Of a DNA stretch of 64,000 bases, positions 34,650-42,796 are shown piece after piece; the stretch's first letter is position 1; each line of letters starts with the position of its first letter. The stretch comes from Fibrobacteria bacterium. GTDB taxonomy: Bacteria > Fibrobacterota > Fibrobacteria > UBA5070. Location of the stretch: contig JACKCV010000001.1 in NCBI GenBank assembly GCA_020633825.1, forward strand, positions 310,001 to 374,000. Direction: 5' to 3'. The notes under the pieces were generated by a model that saw nothing but the letters and a program-made list of their open reading frames with translations, was not told the origin of the DNA and did not search any database. Made by a program: the position numbers and the translations under genes.

Positions 34650-36278
34650 TCAACTCCGGGGAATGTCCTCGGCGGTGAGGGTCTGCAGATCGACGTCGCT
34701 CAGGGCCTCCATGCGCGCCAGGCGATCGGCCTGGTGCCCGATGGTGGCTTCGAACAGGTTGCGCACGGTCCGTGCATTGCCGAAGTTGCGGTCGCGGGGG
34801 ATCGTCTTCAGGTGCCTGGCCAGCAAGGGCAGGCCCTCGTGGGCCAGCTCGAGTTGGTGCCTCTTGCACAGGGCGAGGAAGATTTCTGCCATCTCGCGCG
34901 AAGAGTAGTCGGGGAATTCCCAGGTCCGGCCGAACCGCGACCGCAGACCCGCGTTGGAATCGAGGAAGCGCGCCATGTCCGCGGTGTAGCCTGCCACCAC
35001 CACCACCAGACGGTCCCGATGGTTTTCCATCCGGGAGAGCAGGGTGGAGATCGCCTCGTGGCCGTAATCCGAACTGTCGGTGCCCGTGAGGTTGTAGGCC
35101 TCGTCGATGAACAGCACGCCGTCGAGGGCCTGGTTCACCAGGGAGTCCACCTTCTCGGCGGTCTGGCCCATGTATCCCGCCACCATTCCCGCGCGATCTG
35201 TTTCGACCAGGTGGCCGCGCTCCAGGAGGCCGAGCCCTTTCAGGAGCCGCGCGTAGATGCGCGCCACGGTGGTCTTGCCGGTGCCGGGATTGCCGGTGAA
35301 CACCACGTGCAACGCGATGGGAACCACGCCAAGCCCTCGGTCGCGCCGCACCATCTGGACTTTGAGGAGGTTGGCGAGTTTGCGCACCTCCTCCTTCACC
35401 GAGGTCAATCCCACCAACCCCTCGAGTTCGGCGAAGGCCGTTTCGAGCTCGATCTGCCGCTGGCGCGCAGTGGGTGCGGGGGGAGTCTCCTCCGCGGGTG
35501 CCGGGGCTGGAGCCATGCGCCCGGGAGTGTGGGACTGCGGAATGGGCGGGTTCGATGGTGGCAAGGGTGGCGAGGGCGGCTGTGGATTCCGGGTTCCGGC
35601 TCCCCAGGCTTCGGGAATGAATCGCGGGGGAGGCTTCTCGGGCACGGGCCGAGGAGGAAGCTGGACCGGGGGAGACGTCGGAGCCTGCGCCGGTGGGGTG
35701 TCCGGGGTCTCCCAGGAGGACGTTGCCCGCGCTTCGCCGAGTGGGCGGTAGGCAGCCCAGAACTGCTTGAACCCGGAGGCTTCCTGGGGACTGATCCGGC
35801 CGTTGAGACGGATGACCATCCCGAAATACCCGTAGAGTCCGGCGGCGAGCTCTCCCAACAATCCGGCCAGCCGAGGGTTGTCCTCGAACTGTCGGGTCCA
35901 GGTGGGAAGCTGGAAGCCTCGGAAGTTTCCCCGATCGCGCAGACGGTGTCTCTGGTGGAGCAACTCCCCCTCCAGGAATTGGCGGGCGACCCAGTCCCCC
36001 CGCAATTCGAGGGCCTGCAGCTTTTCCAGGAGGGACAAGGATTGGACCAGCGACCAGTCGAGGCAGGCCAAGGCCAGGATCTCGCGGTCGGAGGCTTTCT
36101 GGGCGTCGTGGCCCAGGAGGATCATCGTGGCGTGGATGTCGGCACGAAGGACTTCGCAGAAGTCCATCAGGGCCGAAGCATGGGCCATTCCCTCGTGCAA
36201 CGAGCCCACCCGCTCGCGCAACCCGCAGGCTTTCTGGTCGAGGTTGCGCAGCAGGGTGTCGTGGCTGGGAGAACTCAT
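34650..36278 (-). CDS. CbxX/CfqX-type AAA+ ATPase with proline-rich linker
   Basis: This 542-residue protein has a helical N-terminal domain (about 1-190, with SLVQSLSLLEKLQALELRGD). A Pro-rich linker spans about 195-290 (PPVQLPPRPVPEKPPPRF). The C-terminal SpoVK/CbbX-like AAA+ module has Walker A GNPGTGKTT, Walker B GVLFIDEAYNL, sensor and Arg-finger segments (VVVVAGYTADM, FGRTWEFPDY). CbbX proteins remodel partner complexes, and other family members assist secretion systems; the partner here is unknown. DUF445 follows on the same strand. TATCCT lies 8 bases before the ATG and the only purine stretch (GGGAT) is poor, so a short leader is likely. Confidence 0.82.
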   Translation of the reverse strand: MSSPSHDTLLRNLDQKACGLRERVGSLHEGMAHASALMDFCEVLRADIHATMILLGHDAQKASDREILALACLDWSLVQSLSLLEKLQALELRGDWVARQFLEGELLHQRHRLRDRGNFRGFQLPTWTRQFEDNPRLAGLLGELAAGLYGYFGMVIRLNGRISPQEASGFKQFWAAYRPLGEARATSSWETPDTPPAQAPTSPPVQLPPRPVPEKPPPRFIPEAWGAGTRNPQPPSPPLPPSNPPIPQSHTPGRMAPAPAPAEETPPAPTARQRQIELETAFAELEGLVGLTSVKEEVRKLANLLKVQMVRRDRGLGVVPIALHVVFTGNPGTGKTTVARIYARLLKGLGLLERGHLVETDRAGMVAGYMGQTAEKVDSLVNQALDGVLFIDEAYNLTGTDSSDYGHEAISTLLSRMENHRDRLVVVVAGYTADMARFLDSNAGLRSRFGRTWEFPDYSSREMAEIFLALCKRHQLELAHEGLPLLARHLKTIPRDRNFGNARTVRNLFEATIGHQADRLARMEALSDVDLQTLTAEDIPRS

Positions 36279-36286
36279 GGATCCCA

Positions 36287-36292
36287 AGGATA
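36287..36292 (-). promoter_or_regulatory. candidate -10 element of the AAA+ gene
   Basis: TATCCT on the minus strand ends 8 bases before the ATG at 36278, identical in sequence to the -10 candidate at 25656. Confidence 0.4.
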
Positions 36293-36536
36293 GCGTTTCC
36301 CGGCGGTTTGCGCGGACCGCTTCGGGCCTCCGGCGACAGGAGGTTCGAGGAGCCGGGACCCTTGTCCGGCGGATGGTCGCCCGGGAGAATCCCGGGCGGT
36401 TGGGGGAGGGGCGCCCGGTGCCCAACGCCTCGGGTCGGGTGTTTGCACCCTGAGTTCTGCAAATGGTAGGCTTTCGTGCGCCTCCGTCCACCAATGTCGC
36501 GAGGGCGACGCACCAACCAAGTTCCAAGGGGTCTCC

Positions 36537-37268
36537 ATGCGCTACAAACTTCTCGCTCTGGCCGCTTCGTCGCTTCTCGTGATGGCCTGCAACGACTCGT
36601 CCTCCTCCTCCACTGCTCCGACGAACACGTCCACCGTGTCCGATCAGGAGGTCCTCACCCAAGTGGCCTCCGGTGCCGGAGAGATGGCCGGCGTGGGTGG
36701 TGCCATGGCCACCAGTACGGAGAAGATGGCGGGGGAACTCCGGAGGGCTGCACGCGCGGTCGATGCCTGTTCGGATCATTCCAGCCACATGGAAACCGAT
36801 TCCGCGACGGGTGGCACCACATCATACACCATCACCATGTCCGACGGGTCTCCCCTGACCTGCACCAATCTGACCGCGACCTCCACCCTCAAGGTGGTGA
36901 TCAAGGTCGTCGAGCCCACCGGAACGATGGACATGGTCATGATGGTCGGCCTGAAGGCGACCGGAGGGATGATGCTTTCCGGAACGGGTTCAGGCTCCTT
37001 CTCTGAAGAGGGGCATACCTTCGGATTCAAGGACCTGGCGTTCCAGGGATCCGCCAACGCCGCCGGCGAAGTGACCATGTCGGGAACCATGGCGATGACC
37101 ATCGATGGCGCGACCACCAGCGCCATCGAGTTCGATGAATCCGGATTGACCTACCCCCAGACCGTGACCGTCACCCGCAACGGGAAGGTGATCGGCTCCA
37201 TCCAGTTCGTGTCGGATGAGGAGGTGGTGGTGAAGGATGCCACCGGCAAGGTGATCCCGGTGACCTGA
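36537..37268 (+). CDS. lipoprotein of unknown function, Ser/Thr/Met-rich
   Basis: This 243-residue lipoprotein has signal MRYKLLALAASSLLVMAC (lipobox VMAC) and a Ser/Thr spacer (NDSSSSSTAPTNTSTV). The mature part is unusually rich in Met, Thr and Gly with strand repeats (GTMDMVMMVGLKATGGMML, EVTMSGTMAMTIDGATT). A segment SDHSSHMETDSATG has several His and Met, and Cys pairs occur (DACSDH, LTCTNL). This hints at, but does not prove, soft-metal binding. No family is recognised. AAGGGG lies 6-7 bases before the ATG. It sits 119 bases upstream of the metal ABC transporter genes on the same strand. Confidence 0.55.
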   Translation: MRYKLLALAASSLLVMACNDSSSSSTAPTNTSTVSDQEVLTQVASGAGEMAGVGGAMATSTEKMAGELRRAARAVDACSDHSSHMETDSATGGTTSYTITMSDGSPLTCTNLTATSTLKVVIKVVEPTGTMDMVMMVGLKATGGMMLSGTGSGSFSEEGHTFGFKDLAFQGSANAAGEVTMSGTMAMTIDGATTSAIEFDESGLTYPQTVTVTRNGKVIGSIQFVSDEEVVVKDATGKVIPVT

Positions 37269-37370
37269 GGCGATCCCGTCGTTCCGACCCGTCGAAGTGG
37301 AAGCAACACCGGCGGCGGTCGGAAGTCCCTCCGCGAGGAGCCATCCTCGTGGAGGTGGTGGGGGGATTCC

Positions 37371-37376
37371 TAGATT
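37371..37376 (+). promoter_or_regulatory. candidate -10 element of the metal ABC transporter operon
   Basis: TAGATT ends 11 bases before the ATG at 37388. The sequence between (CCTCCCCACCG) is the opposite of a Shine-Dalgarno. Confidence 0.35.
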
Positions 37377-37387
37377 CCTCCCCACCG

Positions 37388-38287
37388 ATGAAACGCTCCT
37401 CCTTCTTGTGCATCTTGGCTTGCGGCCTGCCTCTTTTGCCGGGATGCGATGGCAAGAAGGGCTCCGCTCCCCCGGTGGGCTCGCCCACTTCCCGGGGAGG
37501 CGACACGATCCGGCTGGCAGCGGCCACCACCCCGGTGGCTTGGCTGGCCTGTCGCGTGGTCGGGCCGCCATGCTCCCCCCTGGGCTTGGTCCCTCCTGGG
37601 GCTTCCGCCCATTCCTGGGAGCCAAGACCTTCCGATCTGGTGGCGCTCTCCCGGGCCGACGCCTGGATCCGGACGGGATTGGATTTCGAAGGGCCGTGGA
37701 CCGAGAGGGTGCAAGGGGCCTTGCCCGATCTGCCCGTTGTGGACCTTCGGGTGGTCCTGGAAGCCGACGAGGAAGGACACGCTCCTCATCCCGGAGAGGA
37801 CGAGTCGCTGGATCCCCATGTCTGGTCGTCTCCGAGGGCCATGGGAGTTCTCGCCGAAACCCTCGCGGTCCGGCTTCGTCTGCGACGCCCCGCGTGGACC
37901 GCCCGCATCGACAGCGCCCTCCCCCGGATCCGGAGTCTCCTGGGAGGCCTCGACTCCCTGGTGCACGCCTCCCTTCCCTGCGGTCAAGGAAGGACGTTGC
38001 TGGTGAACCATCCGACCCTCGGGTATCTGGCTCGCGATTGCGGGATGGTCCAGAGGTCCATCGAGGAGCACGGGCGGGAATTGTCACCCCGCGACCTGGA
38101 GCGGATCCGCGCCGTCGTGGGGAAGGAAGGCATCCGCTCCTTGTTCCTCCAGGCCGGAACTTCGGATCGCGCGGCCAGGGTCGTCGCCTCCGATCTGGGA
38201 ATTGCCGTGCGGCCCATCGACCTCATGGCGTCTCCGTGGGACTCGGCCTTCCGCGCCACCCTCGGTATCCTGGCGGATGGTCTGTGA
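37388..38287 (+). CDS. metal ABC transporter substrate-binding lipoprotein (cluster 9 / ZnuA-like)
   Basis: This 299-residue lipoprotein has signal MKRSSFLCILACGLPLLPGC with lipobox LPGC. It follows the cluster A-I fold: an N-terminal strand (TTPVAWLACRVVG), possible metal ligands in DPHVWSSPRAM and NHPTLGYLARDCGM, an acidic SIEEHGRELSPRDL, and a late LFLQAGTSDRAA with DLMASPW. The classic His-rich loop is short (EEGHAPHPGEDESLD). Zn2+ or Mn2+ uptake is inferred. The ATP-binding gene starts at GTG 38284 inside this stop (GTGA). Confidence 0.8.
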   Translation: MKRSSFLCILACGLPLLPGCDGKKGSAPPVGSPTSRGGDTIRLAAATTPVAWLACRVVGPPCSPLGLVPPGASAHSWEPRPSDLVALSRADAWIRTGLDFEGPWTERVQGALPDLPVVDLRVVLEADEEGHAPHPGEDESLDPHVWSSPRAMGVLAETLAVRLRLRRPAWTARIDSALPRIRSLLGGLDSLVHASLPCGQGRTLLVNHPTLGYLARDCGMVQRSIEEHGRELSPRDLERIRAVVGKEGIRSLFLQAGTSDRAARVVASDLGIAVRPIDLMASPWDSAFRATLGILADGL

Positions 38288-39093
38288 GTCCCGGGGCCCC
38301 GTCGTTCGCGGTGCGATTCGAGGCCGTATCCGCAGGATACGGGGGGCGGACCGTCCTCGAGAACGCCACGCTCAGCCTTCCTCGCGGCGGGATTCTCGGC
38401 CTCATCGGGCCCAATGGCTCCGGCAAGAGCACCGTCCTCCGTCTCATCCTCGGGCAACTGGCTCCGCGAACGGGGGTCGTGGAAGTCCTTGGAGGTCCGC
38501 CACGCCAGGCCCGGACGAGGGTGGGCTACGTGCCCCAATCCCTCGCTCTCGAACGCGATCTTCCGGTGACGGTGCAAGATCTGGTCGAATCCGGTTTCCT
38601 GGGCCTGGGAAGTCCATCCGGAGGGATCGATCGGCTCCAAAGGAGTCGGGCGAGGGATTGGGTCGCGAAGCTGGGCCTGGAAAAGGTGGCAGGTCGGCGT
38701 CTTTCCGATCTGTCCGGGGGGCAACTCCAACTCGCCCTGGTGGCGCGGGCCTTGGTCCGGGAGCCGGAGTTGCTGCTGCTCGACGAGCCCACCGCCAATG
38801 CCGATTCCCGTGCCGAGGGAACCGTCTTTTCGCTCCTCGAGGAATGTTGCCGGGATCGGACCGGGATCGTGGTCAGCCATGACATCGGGGTGCTGTCCCG
38901 CAATGTCGGATCGATCGCCTGCGTGGGGGCGGGGAAGATCGTCCACCACGGTGGATCGGAGCTTCCCTTGGATGCCTTGGAAGAGGCCTACGGCTGTCCC
39001 GTGGACTTGATCGCCCACGGGCATCCCCACCGGGTGCTCCCGCACCACGACGGAGATTCGTGCGGTCACCACCACGGAACCCCCCGGCCATGA
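38284..39093 (+). CDS. metal ABC transporter ATP-binding protein with His-rich tail
   Basis: This 269-residue ABC ATPase drives the metal importer at the inner-membrane face. Walker A is GPNGSGKST, the Q-loop lies in RVGYVPQSLAL, the signature is DLSGGQLQLALVARAL, Walker B is LLLLDEPTANAD, and the switch His is in VVSHDIG. The C-terminus ends in a His-rich tail (AHGHPHRVLPHHDG, then SCGHHHG) typical of Zn/Ni-handling proteins. It starts with GTG overlapping the upstream stop (GTGA) and ends overlapping the permease (ATGA), so the three genes are translationally coupled. Confidence 0.9.
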   Translation: MSPGAPSFAVRFEAVSAGYGGRTVLENATLSLPRGGILGLIGPNGSGKSTVLRLILGQLAPRTGVVEVLGGPPRQARTRVGYVPQSLALERDLPVTVQDLVESGFLGLGSPSGGIDRLQRSRARDWVAKLGLEKVAGRRLSDLSGGQLQLALVARALVREPELLLLDEPTANADSRAEGTVFSLLEECCRDRTGIVVSHDIGVLSRNVGSIACVGAGKIVHHGGSELPLDALEEAYGCPVDLIAHGHPHRVLPHHDGDSCGHHHGTPRP

Positions 39094-39872
39094 GTCTGTT
39101 CCTTCCCTCCTTGATCGCCGTTCTTCTCGCCGCGGTGGCCGCGGGGGTCGTGGGTGTCCTCGCCGTGTCCAATCGCATGGTCTCCCTCGGAGGCGGCCTC
39201 GCCCATGCGGCCTACGGCGGCGTCGGACTGGCCTTCCTCACCGGCTGGCTTCCGCTTCCCACCACGCTGGCCTTCACGGTGGGGGCGGCGTTCCTCGTGG
39301 CCTGGCTTTCCGAACGGGTTCCCGATCGGGCGGAGACCCTTCTCGGGGTGGTGTGGGCGATGGGGATGGCTTTCGGGGTGATCTGCGTGGATCTCGCACC
39401 GGGATATGCCGGGGATCTGCAGGCCATCCTGTTCGGATCGCTGCTGGCGATTCCCCGGATCGATCTCTGGGCCTTGGCCATCGCCGACCTCCTCATGATC
39501 GTCCTGGCCTGGAAGTATCGGCGTGGTTTGATGGGGGTCGCCCTCGATCCCGAATTCGCCGAGGTTTCGGGATTTCCCGTCCGTTGGTTCCGAAGAGGTC
39601 TGCTGGTCGCCCTGTCGGTCTCCGTGGTCCTTCTCATGCGGGTGACGGGTCTGGTCCTGCTGGTGGCGCTGCTGTCGATCCCGGGTGCATTGGGGGTGCG
39701 GTGGGGAAGAGGTCTCGGAGGGGCCATGGCGGTCGCGGGCGGTTTCGCAGCCGTCTTCGGAGTGCTCGGCCTCTCGATGTCCTGGTGGCTCGACCTCTCC
39801 ACGGGGGCGTGCATCATCGCTGTCGCGGGGACGACCTACCTCCTGGCGACCCTGGTTCCGGCGCGCCGATGA
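39090..39872 (+). CDS. metal ABC transporter permease (ZnuB/MntB-like)
   Basis: This 260-residue inner-membrane permease of the ABC-3 family has about eight helices. Landmarks are VVGVLAVSNRMVSLGGGLAH (the family's conserved SNRMV-GG-AH), GYAGDLQAILFGSLLAI and VLLVALLSIPGA. With the lipoprotein and His-tailed ATPase it forms a Zn or Mn importer. Its ATG overlaps the ATPase stop, and its own stop overlaps the aminotransferase start (ATGA at 39869-39872). Confidence 0.88.
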   Translation: MSLFLPSLIAVLLAAVAAGVVGVLAVSNRMVSLGGGLAHAAYGGVGLAFLTGWLPLPTTLAFTVGAAFLVAWLSERVPDRAETLLGVVWAMGMAFGVICVDLAPGYAGDLQAILFGSLLAIPRIDLWALAIADLLMIVLAWKYRRGLMGVALDPEFAEVSGFPVRWFRRGLLVALSVSVVLLMRVTGLVLLVALLSIPGALGVRWGRGLGGAMAVAGGFAAVFGVLGLSMSWWLDLSTGACIIAVAGTTYLLATLVPARR

Positions 39873-41104
39873 TCGAGCCTCCCACGAGGTCGAGGGTCGG
39901 CCGGGAGGACGTTCTCCTCCGATTCGACGTTTCCGAAGACTCTCCAGGGGTGTTGGGGCTTGTCGAGGGCATTCCGTTCTTCGATCTCACCCAGCAGCAT
40001 GCCGGCCTCGGGGGGGAGCTGGATGCCGCCCTGTCGCGTGTGGTCCGGTCCGGTCGTTGCATCCTGGGGCCCGAGGTTTCGTCGTTCGAGACCGAATTCG
40101 CCGGGTTCGTGGGATCGCGCCATGCCGTAGGGGTCGGATCCGGGACCGATGCATTGGTGTTGTCCCTGCGCGCCTGCGGCTTGGAGGAGGGAGCGAGGGT
40201 CGTCACCAGTCCGTTCACGTTCGCCGCCACCGCTTCGGCCATCGTGCAGGCAGGATTCGTCCCCGTCTTCGCCGACATCGATCCGGCATCCCTCTGCCTC
40301 GATCCGGCCAAAGTGGAGGAGATCCCCGACTTCGAAGCCATCCTTCCCGTCCACCTGTTCGGGGAAACCGCCGACCTGCCGGCCTTGCAGCGCATCGCGC
40401 GCGCGCGGGGCGCGCTGGTGATCGAAGACGCCGCCCAGGCCTGCGGCTCCCGTCGAGGAGCGAAGAGGGCGGGGAGTGAAGGGGTCGCCGGCTGCTTTTC
40501 GTTCTTCCCGACGAAGAATCTCGGCGGGGCGGGTGACGGAGGGATGGTCGTCACCGACGACGCGGAGGTGGCTCGCAAACTGCGGGGACTGCGGTCCCAC
40601 GGGGCCTCGGAGCGCTTCCGGCACGAAGTCCTGGGGGGCACCCACCGTCTGGACGAACTCCAGGCTGCGGTCCTTCGCGTGAAACTCCCGCACCTGGAAC
40701 GCTGGCTCGCCCGCCGTCGCGACATCGCCCGCGCCTACACTTCGGGGCTTTCCGGTTGCGGGCTTCGCGTACCGTCGTGGAACGAACAGCGGTCGTGGAA
40801 CCAGTACTGCGTCCGTCTGGAGGACCGCGACGCCTTGCGCGCCCATCTTCTCGAACGTGGCATCCAATGCGACGTGTACTATCCGAGGCCTCTCCATCTG
40901 CAGCCCTGCTTCGCTCCATGGGGGGGCGGGGAAGGAGCTTTTCCCGTCGCCGAGGAAGCGTCCCGGACGATCCTCGCCCTGCCGATCTATCCCGAAATGC
41001 CGCAAAAGCATGTCCACCGGGTGCTCGAAGGGATACACTCGTTCATGAACCTTCGGTCCAGGAGAAACCCATGTTGGGAATTCCCGAATTCTCCCGCGTC
41101 CTGA
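39869..41104 (+). CDS. DegT/DnrJ/EryC1-family PLP aminotransferase
   Basis: This 411-residue enzyme is of the nucleotide-sugar aminotransferase family. PLP Lys216 lies in FFPTKNLGGAGDGG. Other landmarks are GSGTDALVLSLRACG, FVPVFADIDPASLCLDP, VEDAA-type VIEDAAQACGS, and the closing YYPRPLHLQPCF with ALPIYPEM. Such enzymes aminate keto-sugars for O-antigen, glycan or antibiotic sugars. The family usually begins near IPFFDL, so about 34 N-terminal residues here are extra. GTG 39950 would give a more usual length, but the ATGA overlap favours 39869. Its end overlaps the next gene by 34 bases. No sugar-nucleotide genes are near. Confidence 0.85.
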   Translation: MIEPPTRSRVGREDVLLRFDVSEDSPGVLGLVEGIPFFDLTQQHAGLGGELDAALSRVVRSGRCILGPEVSSFETEFAGFVGSRHAVGVGSGTDALVLSLRACGLEEGARVVTSPFTFAATASAIVQAGFVPVFADIDPASLCLDPAKVEEIPDFEAILPVHLFGETADLPALQRIARARGALVIEDAAQACGSRRGAKRAGSEGVAGCFSFFPTKNLGGAGDGGMVVTDDAEVARKLRGLRSHGASERFRHEVLGGTHRLDELQAAVLRVKLPHLERWLARRRDIARAYTSGLSGCGLRVPSWNEQRSWNQYCVRLEDRDALRAHLLERGIQCDVYYPRPLHLQPCFAPWGGGEGAFPVAEEASRTILALPIYPEMPQKHVHRVLEGIHSFMNLRSRRNPCWEFPNSPAS

Positions 41105-41820
41105 AGCGCGGTCTGCAGCGAACGGGTTCCCTGCCGTTGGTCTCGGGAAGCTGGGAAGCCTTGCGGGCCATCCTGGTGATTGCCGGGTGGACCCTGTCCC
41201 TGGCGCTGGTCGGTCTGCTGTTGAACTCCGGATTGCTCCTGGCCTGCCTGCCGGAAGTGGTTTCCCTGGGGCAGGGAGGCGCGGACCTGGTGGAGGGCGG
41301 AGGGGTCCTGGCCGTGCTCTTCCACCTGCTGCTCGCCCTGAGCGTGGTTTTCAGCCACCCCTTCTCGATGGCGGTGGTGGTGGTGTACCTGGTGGCCTTT
41401 CCGGCCCTGTGGGCCTCGTTGGGTCTCCGCCACGGGTGGGCCCTTTCCCTGAAGCGGTGGGAAGGGGTGGTGCGGGACCACATCCTGGAATTGTCCGCCA
41501 TGGTCACCCGCGCCGCGCCGGAGGAGGCCGTCCAGGCTGTGCGCAGTGCCGCCAAGGCGAGGGCCGAGGTCCTGGAGAAGATCATCCAGGTGCGGGATCG
41601 CTCCGGAGTCCTGGTGCGGGCCCTGTCGCGCGGGCCCATGAAGATCGTCCGCAAGATCGGGGCGATGCTGCACGAACTTCCCGGCCACGAAGGCCTGGAA
41701 GTCGCGGAGCGCGCCCTGGAGGACATCGCCAAGGAAGTCCGGTTCGCCTTCCCCGCGGCGTTGGGTTGGCTGATCGGACTCAATCTGGCGTGGTTCCTCC
41801 TGGTGAAGGTGATCTTCTGA
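41071..41820 (+). CDS. membrane protein of unknown function
   Basis: This 249-residue protein has at least three clear helices (ILVIAGWTLSLALVGLLLN, VVVVYLVAFPALWASLGL, AALGWLIGLNLAWFLLVKV) and a soluble middle of about 100 residues with heptad-like charged helices (AAKARAEVLEKIIQV, GLEVAERALEDIAKEV). No family is recognised. Strong CCAGGAG precedes the ATG, which lies inside the end of the aminotransferase gene. Co-expression with it is therefore likely. Confidence 0.6.
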   Translation: MLGIPEFSRVLKRGLQRTGSLPLVSGSWEALRAILVIAGWTLSLALVGLLLNSGLLLACLPEVVSLGQGGADLVEGGGVLAVLFHLLLALSVVFSHPFSMAVVVVYLVAFPALWASLGLRHGWALSLKRWEGVVRDHILELSAMVTRAAPEEAVQAVRSAAKARAEVLEKIIQVRDRSGVLVRALSRGPMKIVRKIGAMLHELPGHEGLEVAERALEDIAKEVRFAFPAALGWLIGLNLAWFLLVKVIF

Positions 41821-41905
41821 CCTTCCGCATTCCCCTTCCTCCCCAGCCCTACCCGGGGTGTCGGCATGACAGACCGGGTTCCGGTGCGCATTTTCGGTCC
41901 CAAGC

Positions 41906-42796
41906 ATGAGCCTAGTCATCGAATATCTCTCCGTGGGCGGTCTTCGGCCCGACCTCGCCGGTCTGGAGGCCTGGAAGCGCGAACTGAGCTTCTTCCAGGA
42001 TCCCGTCGACCAGGACGGGGTCCGGACCTGGTGGTACCGCAATCCCTCCACGGGGGTCTACTTCTCCGTGAGCTACCGCCATCAGGACCCCATGGGCGGA
42101 GACCAATGGGCTCCCTGCGGACTGGAGGCGCTGGTCAACCATCTCCGCCCCGACTACTTCGCCCGCGAGGCGGGACCCGTGCTCGCCGGGATCGCGCGCG
42201 ATTTCGGCCTGGTTCCCCGCGACGCGGATACGGGTCGGATCCTGTCGATGGACCCCGATCCGGAGCAGATCCTGTCGATCTGGCTGGAAGGGAACCGCCT
42301 GGTCCGCGAGGAAACCCTCGACCAGGGGCGTCGGCTCCACATGGTGCCGCTCCAGACCAACCTCAAGTGGTGGGAATATTCGCGGCGCCGACCCCGGATC
42401 GAAGAGGCCCTGCGGCGCGAGGCTCCGGGGATCGCGGTCCCCGAAGTCCACTTCCTGCACAGCCGGCCCCTGGATCGGTTGCAGATGGCCTTCAGCTGGG
42501 AGAACGAGGGCGCGACGGTCTTTCCTCCCGCCGACCTTGTGATCCTCGATCGGACGGAGAAGAAGTTCCTCGGCTTCAAGAAGGAGCGCAAGCTCGCCTA
42601 TGTCGCCCAGGATGCGCTCATGCGCCAGATCGTCGGGGCCTTGAAGACCATCGAAGTCGACGGATACCCCGTCCGCGTGCTTACCCGGGAGAATGCGTGG
42701 CGCGCCGCCGAGCGGCTCCCGATGCTGCCCCTGAACGAAGACCTCGACGTCTTCCAGAACGTCCTTCCCAGCAGGATCGTCGATGCCGACTCCTGA
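41906..42796 (+). CDS. hypothetical cytosolic protein
   Basis: This 296-residue protein has no signal or membrane segment. It is rich in Trp and aromatic residues in the first half (RTWWYRNPSTGVYFSVSYRH, then QWAPCGLEALV) and has acidic and basic helices later (RTEKKFLGFKKERKLAYV, LIRQ-type DALMRQIVGAL). No family is recognised. It overlaps the M18 aminopeptidase gene by 14 bases, suggesting a coupled pair. No clear Shine-Dalgarno is seen before the ATG. Confidence 0.5.
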   Translation: MSLVIEYLSVGGLRPDLAGLEAWKRELSFFQDPVDQDGVRTWWYRNPSTGVYFSVSYRHQDPMGGDQWAPCGLEALVNHLRPDYFAREAGPVLAGIARDFGLVPRDADTGRILSMDPDPEQILSIWLEGNRLVREETLDQGRRLHMVPLQTNLKWWEYSRRRPRIEEALRREAPGIAVPEVHFLHSRPLDRLQMAFSWENEGATVFPPADLVILDRTEKKFLGFKKERKLAYVAQDALMRQIVGALKTIEVDGYPVRVLTRENAWRAAERLPMLPLNEDLDVFQNVLPSRIVDADS

